From the NCBI RefSeq assembly GCF_009754945.1, contig NZ_WPIN01000032.1:1-54602 (forward strand): a stretch of DNA of 54,602 nt. The letters are read 5' to 3'. Below, piece after piece: positions 1-7,353 of this stretch. The notes under the pieces are model-generated. The model made no database searches. It was not told the DNA's origin and worked only from the letters and a program-made list of their open reading frames with translations. Made by a program: the position numbers and the translations under genes. The first letter of the stretch is position 1. The number at the start of each line of letters is the position of its first letter. This DNA comes from Spirosoma arboris (GTDB taxonomy: Bacteria; Bacteroidota; Bacteroidia; Cytophagales; Spirosomataceae).

Positions 1-1
1 A

Positions 2-646
2 CTAGCCGTCACCGACCCAGGAGTCTGTATACCTGGCACTAACACTTACAATACGACCGGTCTCATTAGTCTGACCAATGCCGTAACAGGCTCTCTCACT
101 ATCACCGATGGAGCCAGCACCACCACCCTTTCGGTCAGTGCAGGAGCCACCTCGATCCCGTATTCACTGAGTGGCTTACCTAGTGGAACAGGGTCTCACA
201 CCGTGACGGTCAGTTATCTGAGCCAGACCGCCAGCACCACCTATACCGCTCCAGCCTCCTGTTCAGTGGCTTGTAGTCTGACGGCTGTAGCGACAGCAGT
301 GCCTGCTTCATGTTCGGGTACTACGGTTTTACAAAATGGCAAGATCGTGTTAATTGGATTCACAACTGGAGATACTTATCAGTATTCAGGAGGAGCCGCC
401 TTTAATCCAGCAGTCGTCTTATCAGGCTCAGCTCAAGCAATTCCGGCAGATGGTATAATCGTCAGCAATCTGGCCAATCCTGGGACAACACAAGCCTACA
501 CTGTACGAATCTATACAACATCAGGTTGTTTTAAGGATTTGACCGTAATGCTGTTACCTACGGACTGTACTTGTCCAACAACTAGCTGTATACCAATGGT
601 TGTTAAACAGACAAAAGGAGTTAGACGAGCTGGAAATCCACAATAA
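2..646 (+). CDS. C-terminal part of repeat-rich secreted surface protein (5' truncated by window)
   Basis: The frame is open from base 2 to a TAA at 644-646, so the gene starts before the window. The visible ~214 residues are rich in Thr, Ser, Ala and Gly with regularly spaced single Cys (TAPASCS, AVPASCS, TDPGVC). They include the phrase YNTTGLISLTNAVTGSLTITDG followed by SHTVTVSYLS, typical of tandem immunoglobulin-like repeats in very large Cytophagales adhesin or gliding-type proteins. The C-terminus carries a Cys-rich stretch (CTCPTTSCIPM) and a basic end; a C-terminal secretion or anchoring signal is possible but not proven. An internal ATG at 203 exists but nothing suggests it is the true start. 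Function is inferred only as cell-surface or extracellular. A hairpin follows directly downstream. Confidence 0.7.
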   Translation, partial: LAVTDPGVCIPGTNTYNTTGLISLTNAVTGSLTITDGASTTTLSVSAGATSIPYSLSGLPSGTGSHTVTVSYLSQTASTTYTAPASCSVACSLTAVATAVPASCSGTTVLQNGKIVLIGFTTGDTYQYSGGAAFNPAVVLSGSAQAIPADGIIVSNLANPGTTQAYTVRIYTTSGCFKDLTVMLLPTDCTCPTTSCIPMVVKQTKGVRRAGNPQ

Positions 647-651
647 GCTAG

Positions 652-691
652 ACTACTGAGCAATGCATCCTTTTTTGTATTGCTCAGTAGT
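652..691. terminator. Hairpin after the surface-protein gene
   Basis: Perfect 13-bp inverted repeat ACTACTGAGCAAT (652-664) against its complement (679-691), with a T-rich 14-nt loop. It starts 6 nt after the stop codon. It lacks a following T-run on the plus strand, so termination is likely but unproven. Confidence 0.5.
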
Positions 692-740
692 TCCAATTAT
701 AGTTTCACTTAAGCAGCTTATTTAATAACAAGTAGATAGA

Positions 741-780
741 TGCCAAAACCCGCGCTGAGGCTGCGGGTTTTGGCATTTTC
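741..780 (+). terminator. Strong intrinsic terminator
   Basis: Perfect 13-bp inverted repeat TGCCAAAACCCGC (741-753) and its complement (763-775), 9-nt loop, followed by TTTTC. It separates the surface-protein gene from the suf locus and could work in both directions. Confidence 0.75.
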
Positions 781-878
781 AGCAAGGAATAGTGATTATG
801 TGCCAAGAAGAATCAGGGCGGTCAACTTTTAAACGCCCTATTTTGTTATCCAACCAGACCAGATACCATTTCATCTGT

Positions 879-886
879 TAACTTTG
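879..886 (+). promoter_or_regulatory. Possible Bacteroidota -7 element for sufC
   Basis: TAACTTTG fits the TAnnTTTG -7 consensus of the Bacteroidota primary sigma factor and is followed by CGGC, a common context in Cytophagales. It lies 33 nt before the sufC ATG. No good -33 TTG was found at the expected distance, so support is partial. Confidence 0.35.
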
Positions 887-919
887 CGGCTTTGTTTGCC
901 CGTCACGATATAACTTATT

Positions 920-1672
920 ATGTTATCCATCAGTAATTTACAAGCCTCAATAGGCGAAAAAGAAATATTAAGAGGTCTCAATCTGGAAGTCAACCCTGGT
1001 GAGGTTCATGCCATTATGGGTCCTAATGGAGCGGGCAAGAGTACCCTGGCTTCCGTTTTGGCAGGCCGAGAAGATTATAATGTAACGGGTGGAAGTGTAA
1101 TATTTGATGGTAAAGATTTGCTGGATATGGCTCCCGAAGAGCGGGCAGCTGAAGGTATCTTTCTAGCGTTTCAGTATCCCGTCGAAATTCCGGGAGTTAG
1201 CACAACTAACTTTCTAAAAACGGCCCTAAACGAAATTCGTAAGTATCGTGGTCAGGATCCACTCGATGCCGTGCAATTTCTGAAGTTGATGAAAGAGAAA
1301 ATGAAGTTGGTCAACATCGATCAATCATTACTGAGTCGATCATTAAATGAGGGATTTTCGGGAGGGGAGAAGAAACGGAATGAAATTTTCCAGATGGCTA
1401 TGCTCGAACCGAAATTAGCGATCCTGGATGAAACCGATTCAGGTCTGGACATTGATGCGCTACGGATTGTCGCCGACGGTGTTAATCAACTTCGTTCGCC
1501 AGATCGGGCCACGATTGTAGTAACTCACTATCAACGTTTGCTCGACTATATCGTACCGGATTATGTTCACGTATTGTATAAAGGTCGCATTGTGAAATCG
1601 GGACCGAAAGAGCTAGCTCTTGAACTGGAAGAAAAAGGATACGACTGGATTAAAGCCGAAGCAGCAGTTTGA
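920..1672 (+). CDS. sufC: Fe-S cluster assembly ATPase SufC
   Basis: SufC is the ABC-type ATPase of the SufBCD scaffold that builds Fe-S clusters in the cytoplasm. The 250-residue length is normal. Walker A GPNGAGKST is at 34-42, the ABC signature SGGEKKRNEI at 147-156, Walker B LAILDE at 166-171 and the switch His at about 203; ETDSGLDIDAL after Walker B is typical of SufC rather than transport ATPases. It is followed by sufD after a 93-bp repeat-rich gap. Unusually, the gene directly upstream is not sufB but the end of a surface-protein gene behind a strong terminator, so sufC is the first gene of this transcript. Confidence 0.96.
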   Translation: MLSISNLQASIGEKEILRGLNLEVNPGEVHAIMGPNGAGKSTLASVLAGREDYNVTGGSVIFDGKDLLDMAPEERAAEGIFLAFQYPVEIPGVSTTNFLKTALNEIRKYRGQDPLDAVQFLKLMKEKMKLVNIDQSLLSRSLNEGFSGGEKKRNEIFQMAMLEPKLAILDETDSGLDIDALRIVADGVNQLRSPDRATIVVTHYQRLLDYIVPDYVHVLYKGRIVKSGPKELALELEEKGYDWIKAEAAV

Positions 1673-1681
1673 TATAGGATA

Positions 1682-1759
1682 TATGATATAGGATGTAATT
1701 CGCTTGCTTAATACATCCTATATCATACATCATACATTCTATATCATACATCATACATT
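1682..1759. repeat. Intergenic hairpin plus tandem repeat between sufC and sufD
   Basis: A perfect 16-bp inverted repeat TATGATATAGGATGTA (1682-1697) pairs with 1712-1727 across a 14-nt loop. It merges into two tandem copies of a 21-bp unit (1718-1738 and 1739-1759) made of the same CTATATCATACATCATACATT vocabulary. The end lies 6 nt before the sufD start, so the structure would sit in the mRNA between two cotranscribed genes, where it could affect stability or relative expression. Confidence 0.8.
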
Positions 1760-1765
1760 AAAGAA

Positions 1766-3091
1766 ATGACTCCCTCTTACGCATCCTATAACGATTTTAA
1801 AGACCAGTTGCTGGCGGCTTTCCGGGACAACGAGGAGCGCATGAACGGCGAGCGAAAAGCGCCGATCCATCAACTCCGGCGGGCAGCTCTGAAACAATTT
1901 GATCAGCTTGGCTTTCCAACTACCCGAAACGAAGAATGGAAATACTCCAGTGTCAGTGGTTTGCTCAAACAACCCTTCGACCTTGATGATACCACGACAG
2001 TGACCGCTGACGATCTGGCCCCGCTGGAAATTCCGAACCTCGACGGAAACCTGCTGTACTTCATCAATGGTCGTTATCATCCTGAACTTTCGCGACTTGT
2101 TAGTCCGGCCGAACAGGTAAAAATAACAAGTTTCGCGGAGGCAATTAAAGCTGAACCTGAGCTAATTGGAGCACATTTTGCCCACTATGCCGATTATCAA
2201 ACCAATGCCTTTACAGCCTTAAACACAGCGCTGGCCACTGATGGTGTAGTCGTTCGAGTACCCGCCAATACTACGGTTGAGCAGCCCATCATCCTTCGTT
2301 TCATTACGGATACCCGCACCAAAAACAGTACGTCTCAACCTCGTAACCTGATTGTTGTTGGCAAAAACGCGGAGGTTATGATGGCAGAATCGTACCGAAC
2401 ACTCGGTGAAGGAGCAAGCTTTGTCAATGTAGTCACAGAAATCGTGCTCGACCGCGATGCCCGGATGCAGTACTACAAGGTACAGAACGAAACCGAAAAG
2501 GCGTATCATATTGGTACTACCCAGGTAAGTCAGAAAGACAACAGTCATTTCTACTCGGCTACCATTACCCTTAACGGCCACTTTGTTCGCAATAACCTGA
2601 ATATTGTCCTTAACGGTCAGCATGCTGAAGCCTTCATGTATGGTTTGTATATGCCTAACGGACGGCAACATGTGGACAACCACACGCTCGTTGACCACGC
2701 TATGCCGAATTCATACAGTAACGAGCTCTATAAGGGTATTCTGGATGACAATAGTACAGGGGTGTTTAATGGGAAGATTTTTGTTCGACCTGATGCTCAG
2801 AAAACCAATGCCTATCAGTCCTGCAAGAATGTAGTGCTGTCTCCGGGCGCGTCGATGAACACGAAGCCACAGTTGGAAATCTTTGCCGACGATGTAAAAT
2901 GTTCGCACGGTACAACTACAGGTCAGCTAAACGATGAAGCGCTATTTTACATGCGTTCGCGGGGTATTCCGAAAGACGAAGCCCGTACGTTATTATTATA
3001 TGCGTTCTCGCAGGACGTAATTAGCCAAATCAAAATTCAACCCATCCGCGAATACCTGGAGCGGGTTGTTACGGAGAAATTAACGAAGTAA
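1766..3091 (+). CDS. sufD: Fe-S cluster assembly protein SufD
   Basis: SufD is the SufB-like beta-helix partner in the SufBC2D scaffold, needed for iron entry and cluster assembly. At 441 residues it has the usual size. The N-terminal alpha-helical part contains TTRNEEWKYSS, typical of SufD. The core is the SufBD beta-helix, and the C-terminal family motif KCSHGTTTGQLNDEALFYMRSRGIP lies near residues 376-400. Cotranscription with sufC is likely. The following gene is unrelated (phytase-like) and is separated by a hairpin at 3116-3154. Confidence 0.95.
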   Translation: MTPSYASYNDFKDQLLAAFRDNEERMNGERKAPIHQLRRAALKQFDQLGFPTTRNEEWKYSSVSGLLKQPFDLDDTTTVTADDLAPLEIPNLDGNLLYFINGRYHPELSRLVSPAEQVKITSFAEAIKAEPELIGAHFAHYADYQTNAFTALNTALATDGVVVRVPANTTVEQPIILRFITDTRTKNSTSQPRNLIVVGKNAEVMMAESYRTLGEGASFVNVVTEIVLDRDARMQYYKVQNETEKAYHIGTTQVSQKDNSHFYSATITLNGHFVRNNLNIVLNGQHAEAFMYGLYMPNGRQHVDNHTLVDHAMPNSYSNELYKGILDDNSTGVFNGKIFVRPDAQKTNAYQSCKNVVLSPGASMNTKPQLEIFADDVKCSHGTTTGQLNDEALFYMRSRGIPKDEARTLLLYAFSQDVISQIKIQPIREYLERVVTEKLTK

Positions 3092-3115
3092 TCGCCCTAT
3101 GAGGCTGTAAATAAG

Positions 3116-3154
3116 ATCGGTCAGTCAACCAGTTTTGCTGTGTGACTGACCGAT
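3116..3154. terminator. Hairpin after sufD
   Basis: Perfect 12-bp inverted repeat ATCGGTCAGTCA (3116-3127) with its complement (3143-3154) and a 15-nt loop, followed only by a short T-stretch. It probably ends or attenuates the sufCD transcript before the phytase-like gene. Confidence 0.5.
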
Positions 3155-3183
3155 TTGCGTCATAACCTATCGTACACAAACTT

Positions 3184-4113
3184 ATGAGACTGTTACTTGT
3201 ACTTGCCTGCTGGCTGACCATTGGTATTGCATCGGGTGATGCCGCATTTGGGCAAAGTCTGCAATTCACTTTTGAGGGCGATTCGTTGACGCTACCGCTG
3301 GTTCGAGATAGCCTACGGGGCATTTCAGGCCTTGAAATTGTTCCTTCTACCGGCGAGTGGCATTTTGTGAGTGACCGAGGTTGGCATTTTGTCTTCAACG
3401 GTATCAAAAACATCCGCGATTTACGAGACAGCTCGCACTTGAAACTAGCTCAAAAAAATCCGTTCTGGTTTGAAAGTGTCCGTTACGATCGCAATGGTGG
3501 TTATTTCTGGACGGATGAACACGAATTCGTTACGTCGCTGCTGTATGGGAAGACGGTGAGAGATAGTGCCAGTCAAATTTTAATGAAAATTCCCCTGCCC
3601 GGTTCTAACAAAGGACTTGAAGGGCTGGCTATTACGTCAACAGGGACTTTATGGGTAGCGCCCGAAGCGGGCTGGGAAGGCGAAACGCGCATGAGCCAGG
3701 ATACCATCTCGTTTTTTCGATACCCAAATCCACTGTCGGCTGATCCCGTCGTCGAGCGATTTGCCTATCCGATCAATCGCTGTCCCTTTGCACAGGGTGA
3801 AGAACGCGTGGGTGGCATTTCAGAAATACTGGCAGTCGATGACCAGCGTGTGTTGGTACTGGAACGATGCTATGACGCCAGCCAAAAGCGAGTTACAGCC
3901 AATTTATACGTAGCAACGTCAAATGAGCAAACCCACACGTTAACCAAAGAACTGGCCTTCGATTTTAACCGTCAGTTTCCCGGTACAGTCTGCAATCTGG
4001 AAGCGATGGCCTGGGCTGACGAGCAACACCAAACACTGGTTCTAATAGCCGACGATAATTTTCGAGTAAATAAGACCTTACGAAATCAGGTTATTGTTTT
4101 ACGAAAACGATAG
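3184..4113 (+). CDS. Secreted esterase-like phytase-family protein
   Basis: 309 residues with an N-terminal signal peptide (hydrophobic MRLLLVLACWLTIGIASG, cleavage probably around AFGQS). The mature part fits the phytase-like beta-propeller family (PF13449, 'esterase-like activity of phytase'): family hallmarks SGLEIVPSTGEWHFVSDRG, GLEGLAITSTGTLWVAPEAG and NLEAMAW are all present. Members are periplasmic or extracellular and their substrates are mostly unknown. It interrupts the suf genes between sufD and sufS without an obvious link to Fe-S assembly. The ATG start gives a complete signal peptide, which supports it. Confidence 0.8.
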   Translation: MRLLLVLACWLTIGIASGDAAFGQSLQFTFEGDSLTLPLVRDSLRGISGLEIVPSTGEWHFVSDRGWHFVFNGIKNIRDLRDSSHLKLAQKNPFWFESVRYDRNGGYFWTDEHEFVTSLLYGKTVRDSASQILMKIPLPGSNKGLEGLAITSTGTLWVAPEAGWEGETRMSQDTISFFRYPNPLSADPVVERFAYPINRCPFAQGEERVGGISEILAVDDQRVLVLERCYDASQKRVTANLYVATSNEQTHTLTKELAFDFNRQFPGTVCNLEAMAWADEQHQTLVLIADDNFRVNKTLRNQVIVLRKR

Positions 4114-4209
4114 ACACAGGATCGAACCTAACTGTACTCGATTTGCGTTTTACGGGTGACTCTTTTGTCAGCGTTATGTTTAGTTTATTCCTCTCTTCGC
4201 GAATACTCC

Positions 4210-5448
4210 ATGCAACCAGCCATAGATAATATTCTTGATATTCAGCGCATTCGCCAGGATTTCCCGATACTCGACCGGGAAATCAACGGTCGCCCTTTGG
4301 TTTATTTCGATAATGCAGCTACCAACCAGAAGCCGCTTCCGGTCATTAATGCCCTGACGCGCTACTACGAGGGCTACAATGCTAATATTCACCGGGGAAT
4401 TCATCATCTGGCCGAGCAGGCAACAGCTGCCTTCGAAGCATCACGCCGGGCTGTTCAGGCCTTTTTGAACGCCAAACATTGGCAGGAAATCATCTTTACC
4501 TATGGCACCACCGATGGAATCAATCTGGTGGCTCAGAGTTACGGACGGAATTTTCTGAAAGCGGGTGACGAGATCATTGTCTCGACGATGGAACATCACT
4601 CCAACATTGTTCCCTGGCAGATGCTCTGTGAAGAAAAAGGGTGTATTCTGAAAGTTATTCCCATCAATGACGAGGGTGAATTGCTGCTGGATGAGTATGA
4701 AAAACTGCTGTCAGAGAAAACCAAATTTGTTTCCTGTGTTCATGTTTCCAATTCGTTGGGAACCATCAACCCCGTCAAATTCATCATCGATAAAGCCCAC
4801 GAAGTTGGGGCTGTTGTCCTGATCGACGGCGCTCAAGCCAGCTCACACCTTGAACTTGATGTTCAGGCACTTGATGCTGATTTCTATGTTCTCTCGGCCC
4901 ATAAGCTCTATGGTCCTACGGGCATGGGTGTGCTCTATGGCAAGAAGGATATTCTAGATGCTATGCCACCGTACCGAGGTGGTGGTGAGATGATTAAAGA
5001 AGTTACGTTTGCTAAAACAACTTATAGCGACCTACCTTATAAGTTCGAAGCGGGAACCCCCAATATCGCTGATGTGGTGGCCGTAAAAACGGCTCTCGAA
5101 TACATGGCTGGTTTGGGGAAAGAGAATATCGCAGCCCACGAAAACGATCTGCTTCAGTATGCAACTGAGCAATTAACTGAGCTGGACGGACTACGTATTA
5201 TTGGACAGGCAAAACATAAAATTGGTGTCATTTCCTTTGTTTTAGATGGCATTCACCACCAGGATATTGGCGTAATTTTAGATCAGCAGGGCATCGCCGT
5301 TCGGACGGGTCATCACTGTACTATGCCGTTAATGCAACGCTTTGGTATTGCCGGAACTACGCGGGCCTCATTTGCGGTTTATAACACCAGAGATGAAATT
5401 GACCGGCTTTTACAGGGTTTGCGTCGGGTTCAGAAAATGATGTTGTGA
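4210..5448 (+). CDS. sufS: Cysteine desulfurase SufS
   Basis: PLP-dependent enzyme taking sulfur from L-cysteine for Fe-S assembly and passing it to SufE. The start was set at ATG 4210 (412 residues) because the product then begins like known SufS proteins; the frame extends upstream to 4156 but adds 18 residues of unrelated character. Key positions are VYFDNAAT (31-38), His129 in MEHHSN, DGAQ (207-210), PLP lysine K232 in LSAHKLYGPTG, and catalytic Cys370 in RTGHHCTMPLM, the group II/SufS signature. A small toxin-antitoxin pair follows 18 bp downstream, then sufE. Confidence 0.95.
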   Translation: MQPAIDNILDIQRIRQDFPILDREINGRPLVYFDNAATNQKPLPVINALTRYYEGYNANIHRGIHHLAEQATAAFEASRRAVQAFLNAKHWQEIIFTYGTTDGINLVAQSYGRNFLKAGDEIIVSTMEHHSNIVPWQMLCEEKGCILKVIPINDEGELLLDEYEKLLSEKTKFVSCVHVSNSLGTINPVKFIIDKAHEVGAVVLIDGAQASSHLELDVQALDADFYVLSAHKLYGPTGMGVLYGKKDILDAMPPYRGGGEMIKEVTFAKTTYSDLPYKFEAGTPNIADVVAVKTALEYMAGLGKENIAAHENDLLQYATEQLTELDGLRIIGQAKHKIGVISFVLDGIHHQDIGVILDQQGIAVRTGHHCTMPLMQRFGIAGTTRASFAVYNTRDEIDRLLQGLRRVQKMML

Positions 5449-5466
5449 TGTCTAAATCTTACTACT

Positions 5467-5688
5467 ATGTTTCCTGACGAAATTTTATTAGACAAAAATC
5501 AGGTTCTTGCTAGTCTCAATGAATTGCCCGACAAAGTATCTTCCGAAGACTTAATCGAGCGTATTCTGTTTATAAAATTAATTGAAAGCAGGCTCCGGGA
5601 AACGACCGAAGTTACTCATGATCAGGTCATGCAGGAACTGAAGGACGTAAAACAGAGGAAGTTGGCTGAGTTAAACAAAAAAGCATGA
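5467..5688 (+). CDS. Putative antitoxin of a ParE/RelE-type pair
   Basis: A 73-residue, charged, mostly helical protein with no recognised named domain. Its ending KQRKLAELNKKA resembles the basic C-termini of short antitoxin-like proteins paired with ParE toxins in Bacteroidota. The identification rests on context: its TGA overlaps the ATG of the downstream toxin (ATGA at 5685-5688), the usual coupled layout. It sits 18 bp after sufS, inside the suf operon. No ribbon-helix-helix or Phd/YefM motif is obvious, so the DNA-binding mode is unclear. Confidence 0.6.
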   Translation: MFPDEILLDKNQVLASLNELPDKVSSEDLIERILFIKLIESRLRETTEVTHDQVMQELKDVKQRKLAELNKKA

Positions 5689-5966
5689 TTGCTTGGAAAG
5701 AGTCAGCCAGAGAAGAAGTCCGGGAAATTTATGAGTACCTATTTGATCAATCAATTGCTGTAGCCGATGAGTGGACGGATGAGTTAGAGAAAAAATTAAA
5801 TCTGATCACTCAATTCCCTGAAATGGGACGAATGGTGCCAGACTTTTATATTTCATTTATCCGCGAAGTGTTTGTGGGTAGGTATAGATTGGTTTATAGC
5901 ACACAAGAAGAAACGCTGAAAATACTTGCCATTCGCCCAATGGGTAGACCTTTAGGCAAGTTATGA
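5685..5966 (+). CDS. RelE/ParE-superfamily toxin
   Basis: 93 residues with the RelE/ParE fold pattern: N-terminal WKESAREEVREIYEYL helix, central ITQFPEMGRMVPD, then REVFVGRYRLVYS and the C-terminal ILAIRPMGRP strand. ParE members block gyrase and RelE members cleave mRNA; the sequence fits ParE better, but the target is not shown. It overlaps the putative antitoxin by 4 bp upstream. Its stop TGA (5964-5966) overlaps an ATG at 5963 that starts the sufE frame, so all of these genes are translationally chained. Confidence 0.8.
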   Translation: MIAWKESAREEVREIYEYLFDQSIAVADEWTDELEKKLNLITQFPEMGRMVPDFYISFIREVFVGRYRLVYSTQEETLKILAIRPMGRPLGKL

Positions 5967-6403
5967 TTATGACAATCAACGAAAAGCAGGACGAGATCAT
6001 TGAGGAGTTTGATTTATTCGATGATCAACTCGACAAGACGCAATATATTATCGATTTGGGCAAAAAATTACCACCGATGCCTGAAGCTCAGAAAAACGAT
6101 CAGAACCGAATTATGGGCTGCCAGTCGAAAGTGTGGGTTGATGCTGAATTGAAGGAGGACAAACTGTATTTTTACGGTGATAGCGAACCAACAGCTCAGA
6201 TTTCCAAGGGTTTAGTTGGTCTGCTCATTCGAGTCTTATCGGGTGAAAAACCCGAAGATATTGCCAACGCCGACTTGTATTTCATTCCACGAGTTGGTAT
6301 GGGTAACCTGATTACATCGTTGCGGGCTGGCGGATTGGCTTCGATGATAGAACGCATGAAAGCTTATGGCCGAGCCTATTCTGTATCAGAAAACAGTCAT
6401 TAA
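5963..6403 (+). CDS. sufE: Sulfur acceptor SufE
   Basis: SufE accepts persulfide sulfur from SufS and activates it. 146 residues from ATG 5963; an alternative ATG at 5969 would remove two residues. The family core LGKKLPPMPEAQKNDQNRI leads into the active-site loop MGCQSKVW with Cys53 as the sulfur acceptor, followed by SKGLVGLLIRVLSGE and the C-terminal SLRAGGLASM. Its start overlaps the stop of the ParE-like toxin, an unusual coupling. It is followed by the DUF59 gene at 6420. Confidence 0.95.
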   Translation: MIMTINEKQDEIIEEFDLFDDQLDKTQYIIDLGKKLPPMPEAQKNDQNRIMGCQSKVWVDAELKEDKLYFYGDSEPTAQISKGLVGLLIRVLSGEKPEDIANADLYFIPRVGMGNLITSLRAGGLASMIERMKAYGRAYSVSENSH

Positions 6404-6419
6404 TGACGAAAGCAAGAAA

Positions 6420-6731
6420 ATGACAGACGAAGAATTAAAAGAACAAGTCGTATTAGCCCTTAAAGGTGTATATGATCCCGAAATTCCGGTGGATGTGTAC
6501 GAACTGGGATTAATCTACGATATCAAGATATTTCCGGTCAATAACGTCTACATTCTGATGACCCTGACCTCGCCTTCTTGTCCTTCAGCAGGTTCTATCC
6601 CCGCTGAAATTGAAGAAAAAGTGCGGGCTATTGATGGTGTCAGCGATGTAAGTGTTGAACTGACCTTCGATCCCCCCTACTCTACCGAACTTATGTCGGA
6701 AGTAGCTAAATTAGAACTGGGATTTATGTGA
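6420..6731 (+). CDS. sufT: SufT-like DUF59/MIP18 Fe-S assembly protein
   Basis: 103 residues from ATG 6420; a longer frame from 6366 would overlap sufE and add unrelated residues. Conserved DUF59 features are YDPEIPVDVYELGLIY (18-33) and the cysteine motif TSPSCPSAG with Cys54, then the FDPPYSTELMS ending. DUF59 proteins in suf operons help mature Fe-S proteins in the cytoplasm; the exact step is not settled. It lies 16 bp after sufE and closes the suf gene set. Confidence 0.88.
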   Translation: MTDEELKEQVVLALKGVYDPEIPVDVYELGLIYDIKIFPVNNVYILMTLTSPSCPSAGSIPAEIEEKVRAIDGVSDVSVELTFDPPYSTELMSEVAKLELGFM

Positions 6732-6742
6732 TTACAGTTGCC

Positions 6743-6814
6743 AAGTCAGTAAGGTGGTAAGTCAGTAAATAGCTGACGCACTCATAACTCGCTGACTTGC
6801 CAACTTACTGACTT
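6743..6814. repeat. Self-similar inverted repeat between sufT and bacilliredoxin genes
   Basis: The gap 6732-6835 repeats the words AAGTCAGTAAG and GCTGAC in direct and inverted order. An 11-bp arm AAGTCAGTAAG (6743-6753) pairs with CTTACTGACTT (6804-6814), and a second half-copy GTAAGTCAGTAA lies inside. It forms a long imperfect hairpin. Confidence 0.65.
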
Positions 6815-6835
6815 AACAACTTACAAACTATTATT

Positions 6836-7267
6836 ATGTATCCTCCTCATTTGCTTGTCCCGATGCGGGAAGACCTGACCAGCGTTGGGTTTGAAGAACT
6901 GACCACTGCCGATGCGGTGGTGAACACAATGGAAAATGCCGAAGGCACCATGCTTGTTGTGGTGAATTCAGTATGTGGTTGTGCAGCGGGTGCAGCTCGT
7001 CCGGGTGTAAAAGCGGCTTTAGCAGCCAGCCCTATCAAGCCAGACAAAATGGTAACTGTATTTGCTGGTGGCGATCTGGAAGCCGTCGCTAAAATGCGGG
7101 AATATCTGTTGCCTTATCCTCCATCATCGCCAGCAATTGGCATTTTCAAAGATGGCGAATTAGTGCATTTTATTGAGCGGCACCATATTGAAGGTCGTTC
7201 GGCGCAGATGATTGCTCAGCACCTCGAAATGGCGCTGGAAGAATTCTGCACGCCAGCAAACGCGTAG
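6836..7267 (+). CDS. BrxA/BrxB-family bacilliredoxin (DUF1094)
   Basis: 143 residues matching the bacilliredoxin family (YphP/YqiW, DUF1094) across the full length. The redox motif Cys47-Gly-Cys49 lies in NSVCGCAAGAARPG, and the C-terminal SPAIGIFKDGELVHFIERHHIEG is family typical. Members remove bacillithiol from S-bacillithiolated proteins or act as thioredoxin-like disulfide isomerases in the cytoplasm. Placement after the suf genes fits thiol and Fe-S protection. Its stop codon lies within one arm of a 43-bp inverted repeat shared with the convergent eboC gene. Confidence 0.9.
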   Translation: MYPPHLLVPMREDLTSVGFEELTTADAVVNTMENAEGTMLVVVNSVCGCAAGAARPGVKAALAASPIKPDKMVTVFAGGDLEAVAKMREYLLPYPPSSPAIGIFKDGELVHFIERHHIEGRSAQMIAQHLEMALEEFCTPANA

Positions 7268-7353
7268 TTTAATAAACTGAAATGGGGTTAGACATACGCC
7301 ATATCTCCAGGATATGGCGTATGTCTAACCCCATTTCAGTTTATTAAACTACG
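7263..7353. terminator. 43-bp perfect inverted repeat, bidirectional terminator
   Basis: Arms 7263-7305 and 7311-7353 are perfect reverse complements with only a 5-nt loop (TCCAG, 7306-7310). The arms begin CGTAG, so the TAG stops of the bacilliredoxin gene (7265-7267, plus) and of eboC (7349-7351, minus) occupy mirror positions inside the two arms. It must act as a transcriptional stop for both convergent genes, or form a long hairpin at each mRNA 3' end. Confidence 0.85.

Noticed and set aside
1682..1759. CRISPR array
   Set aside because: The repeats are adjacent 21-bp units without spacers; the window has no CRISPR pattern or cas gene.
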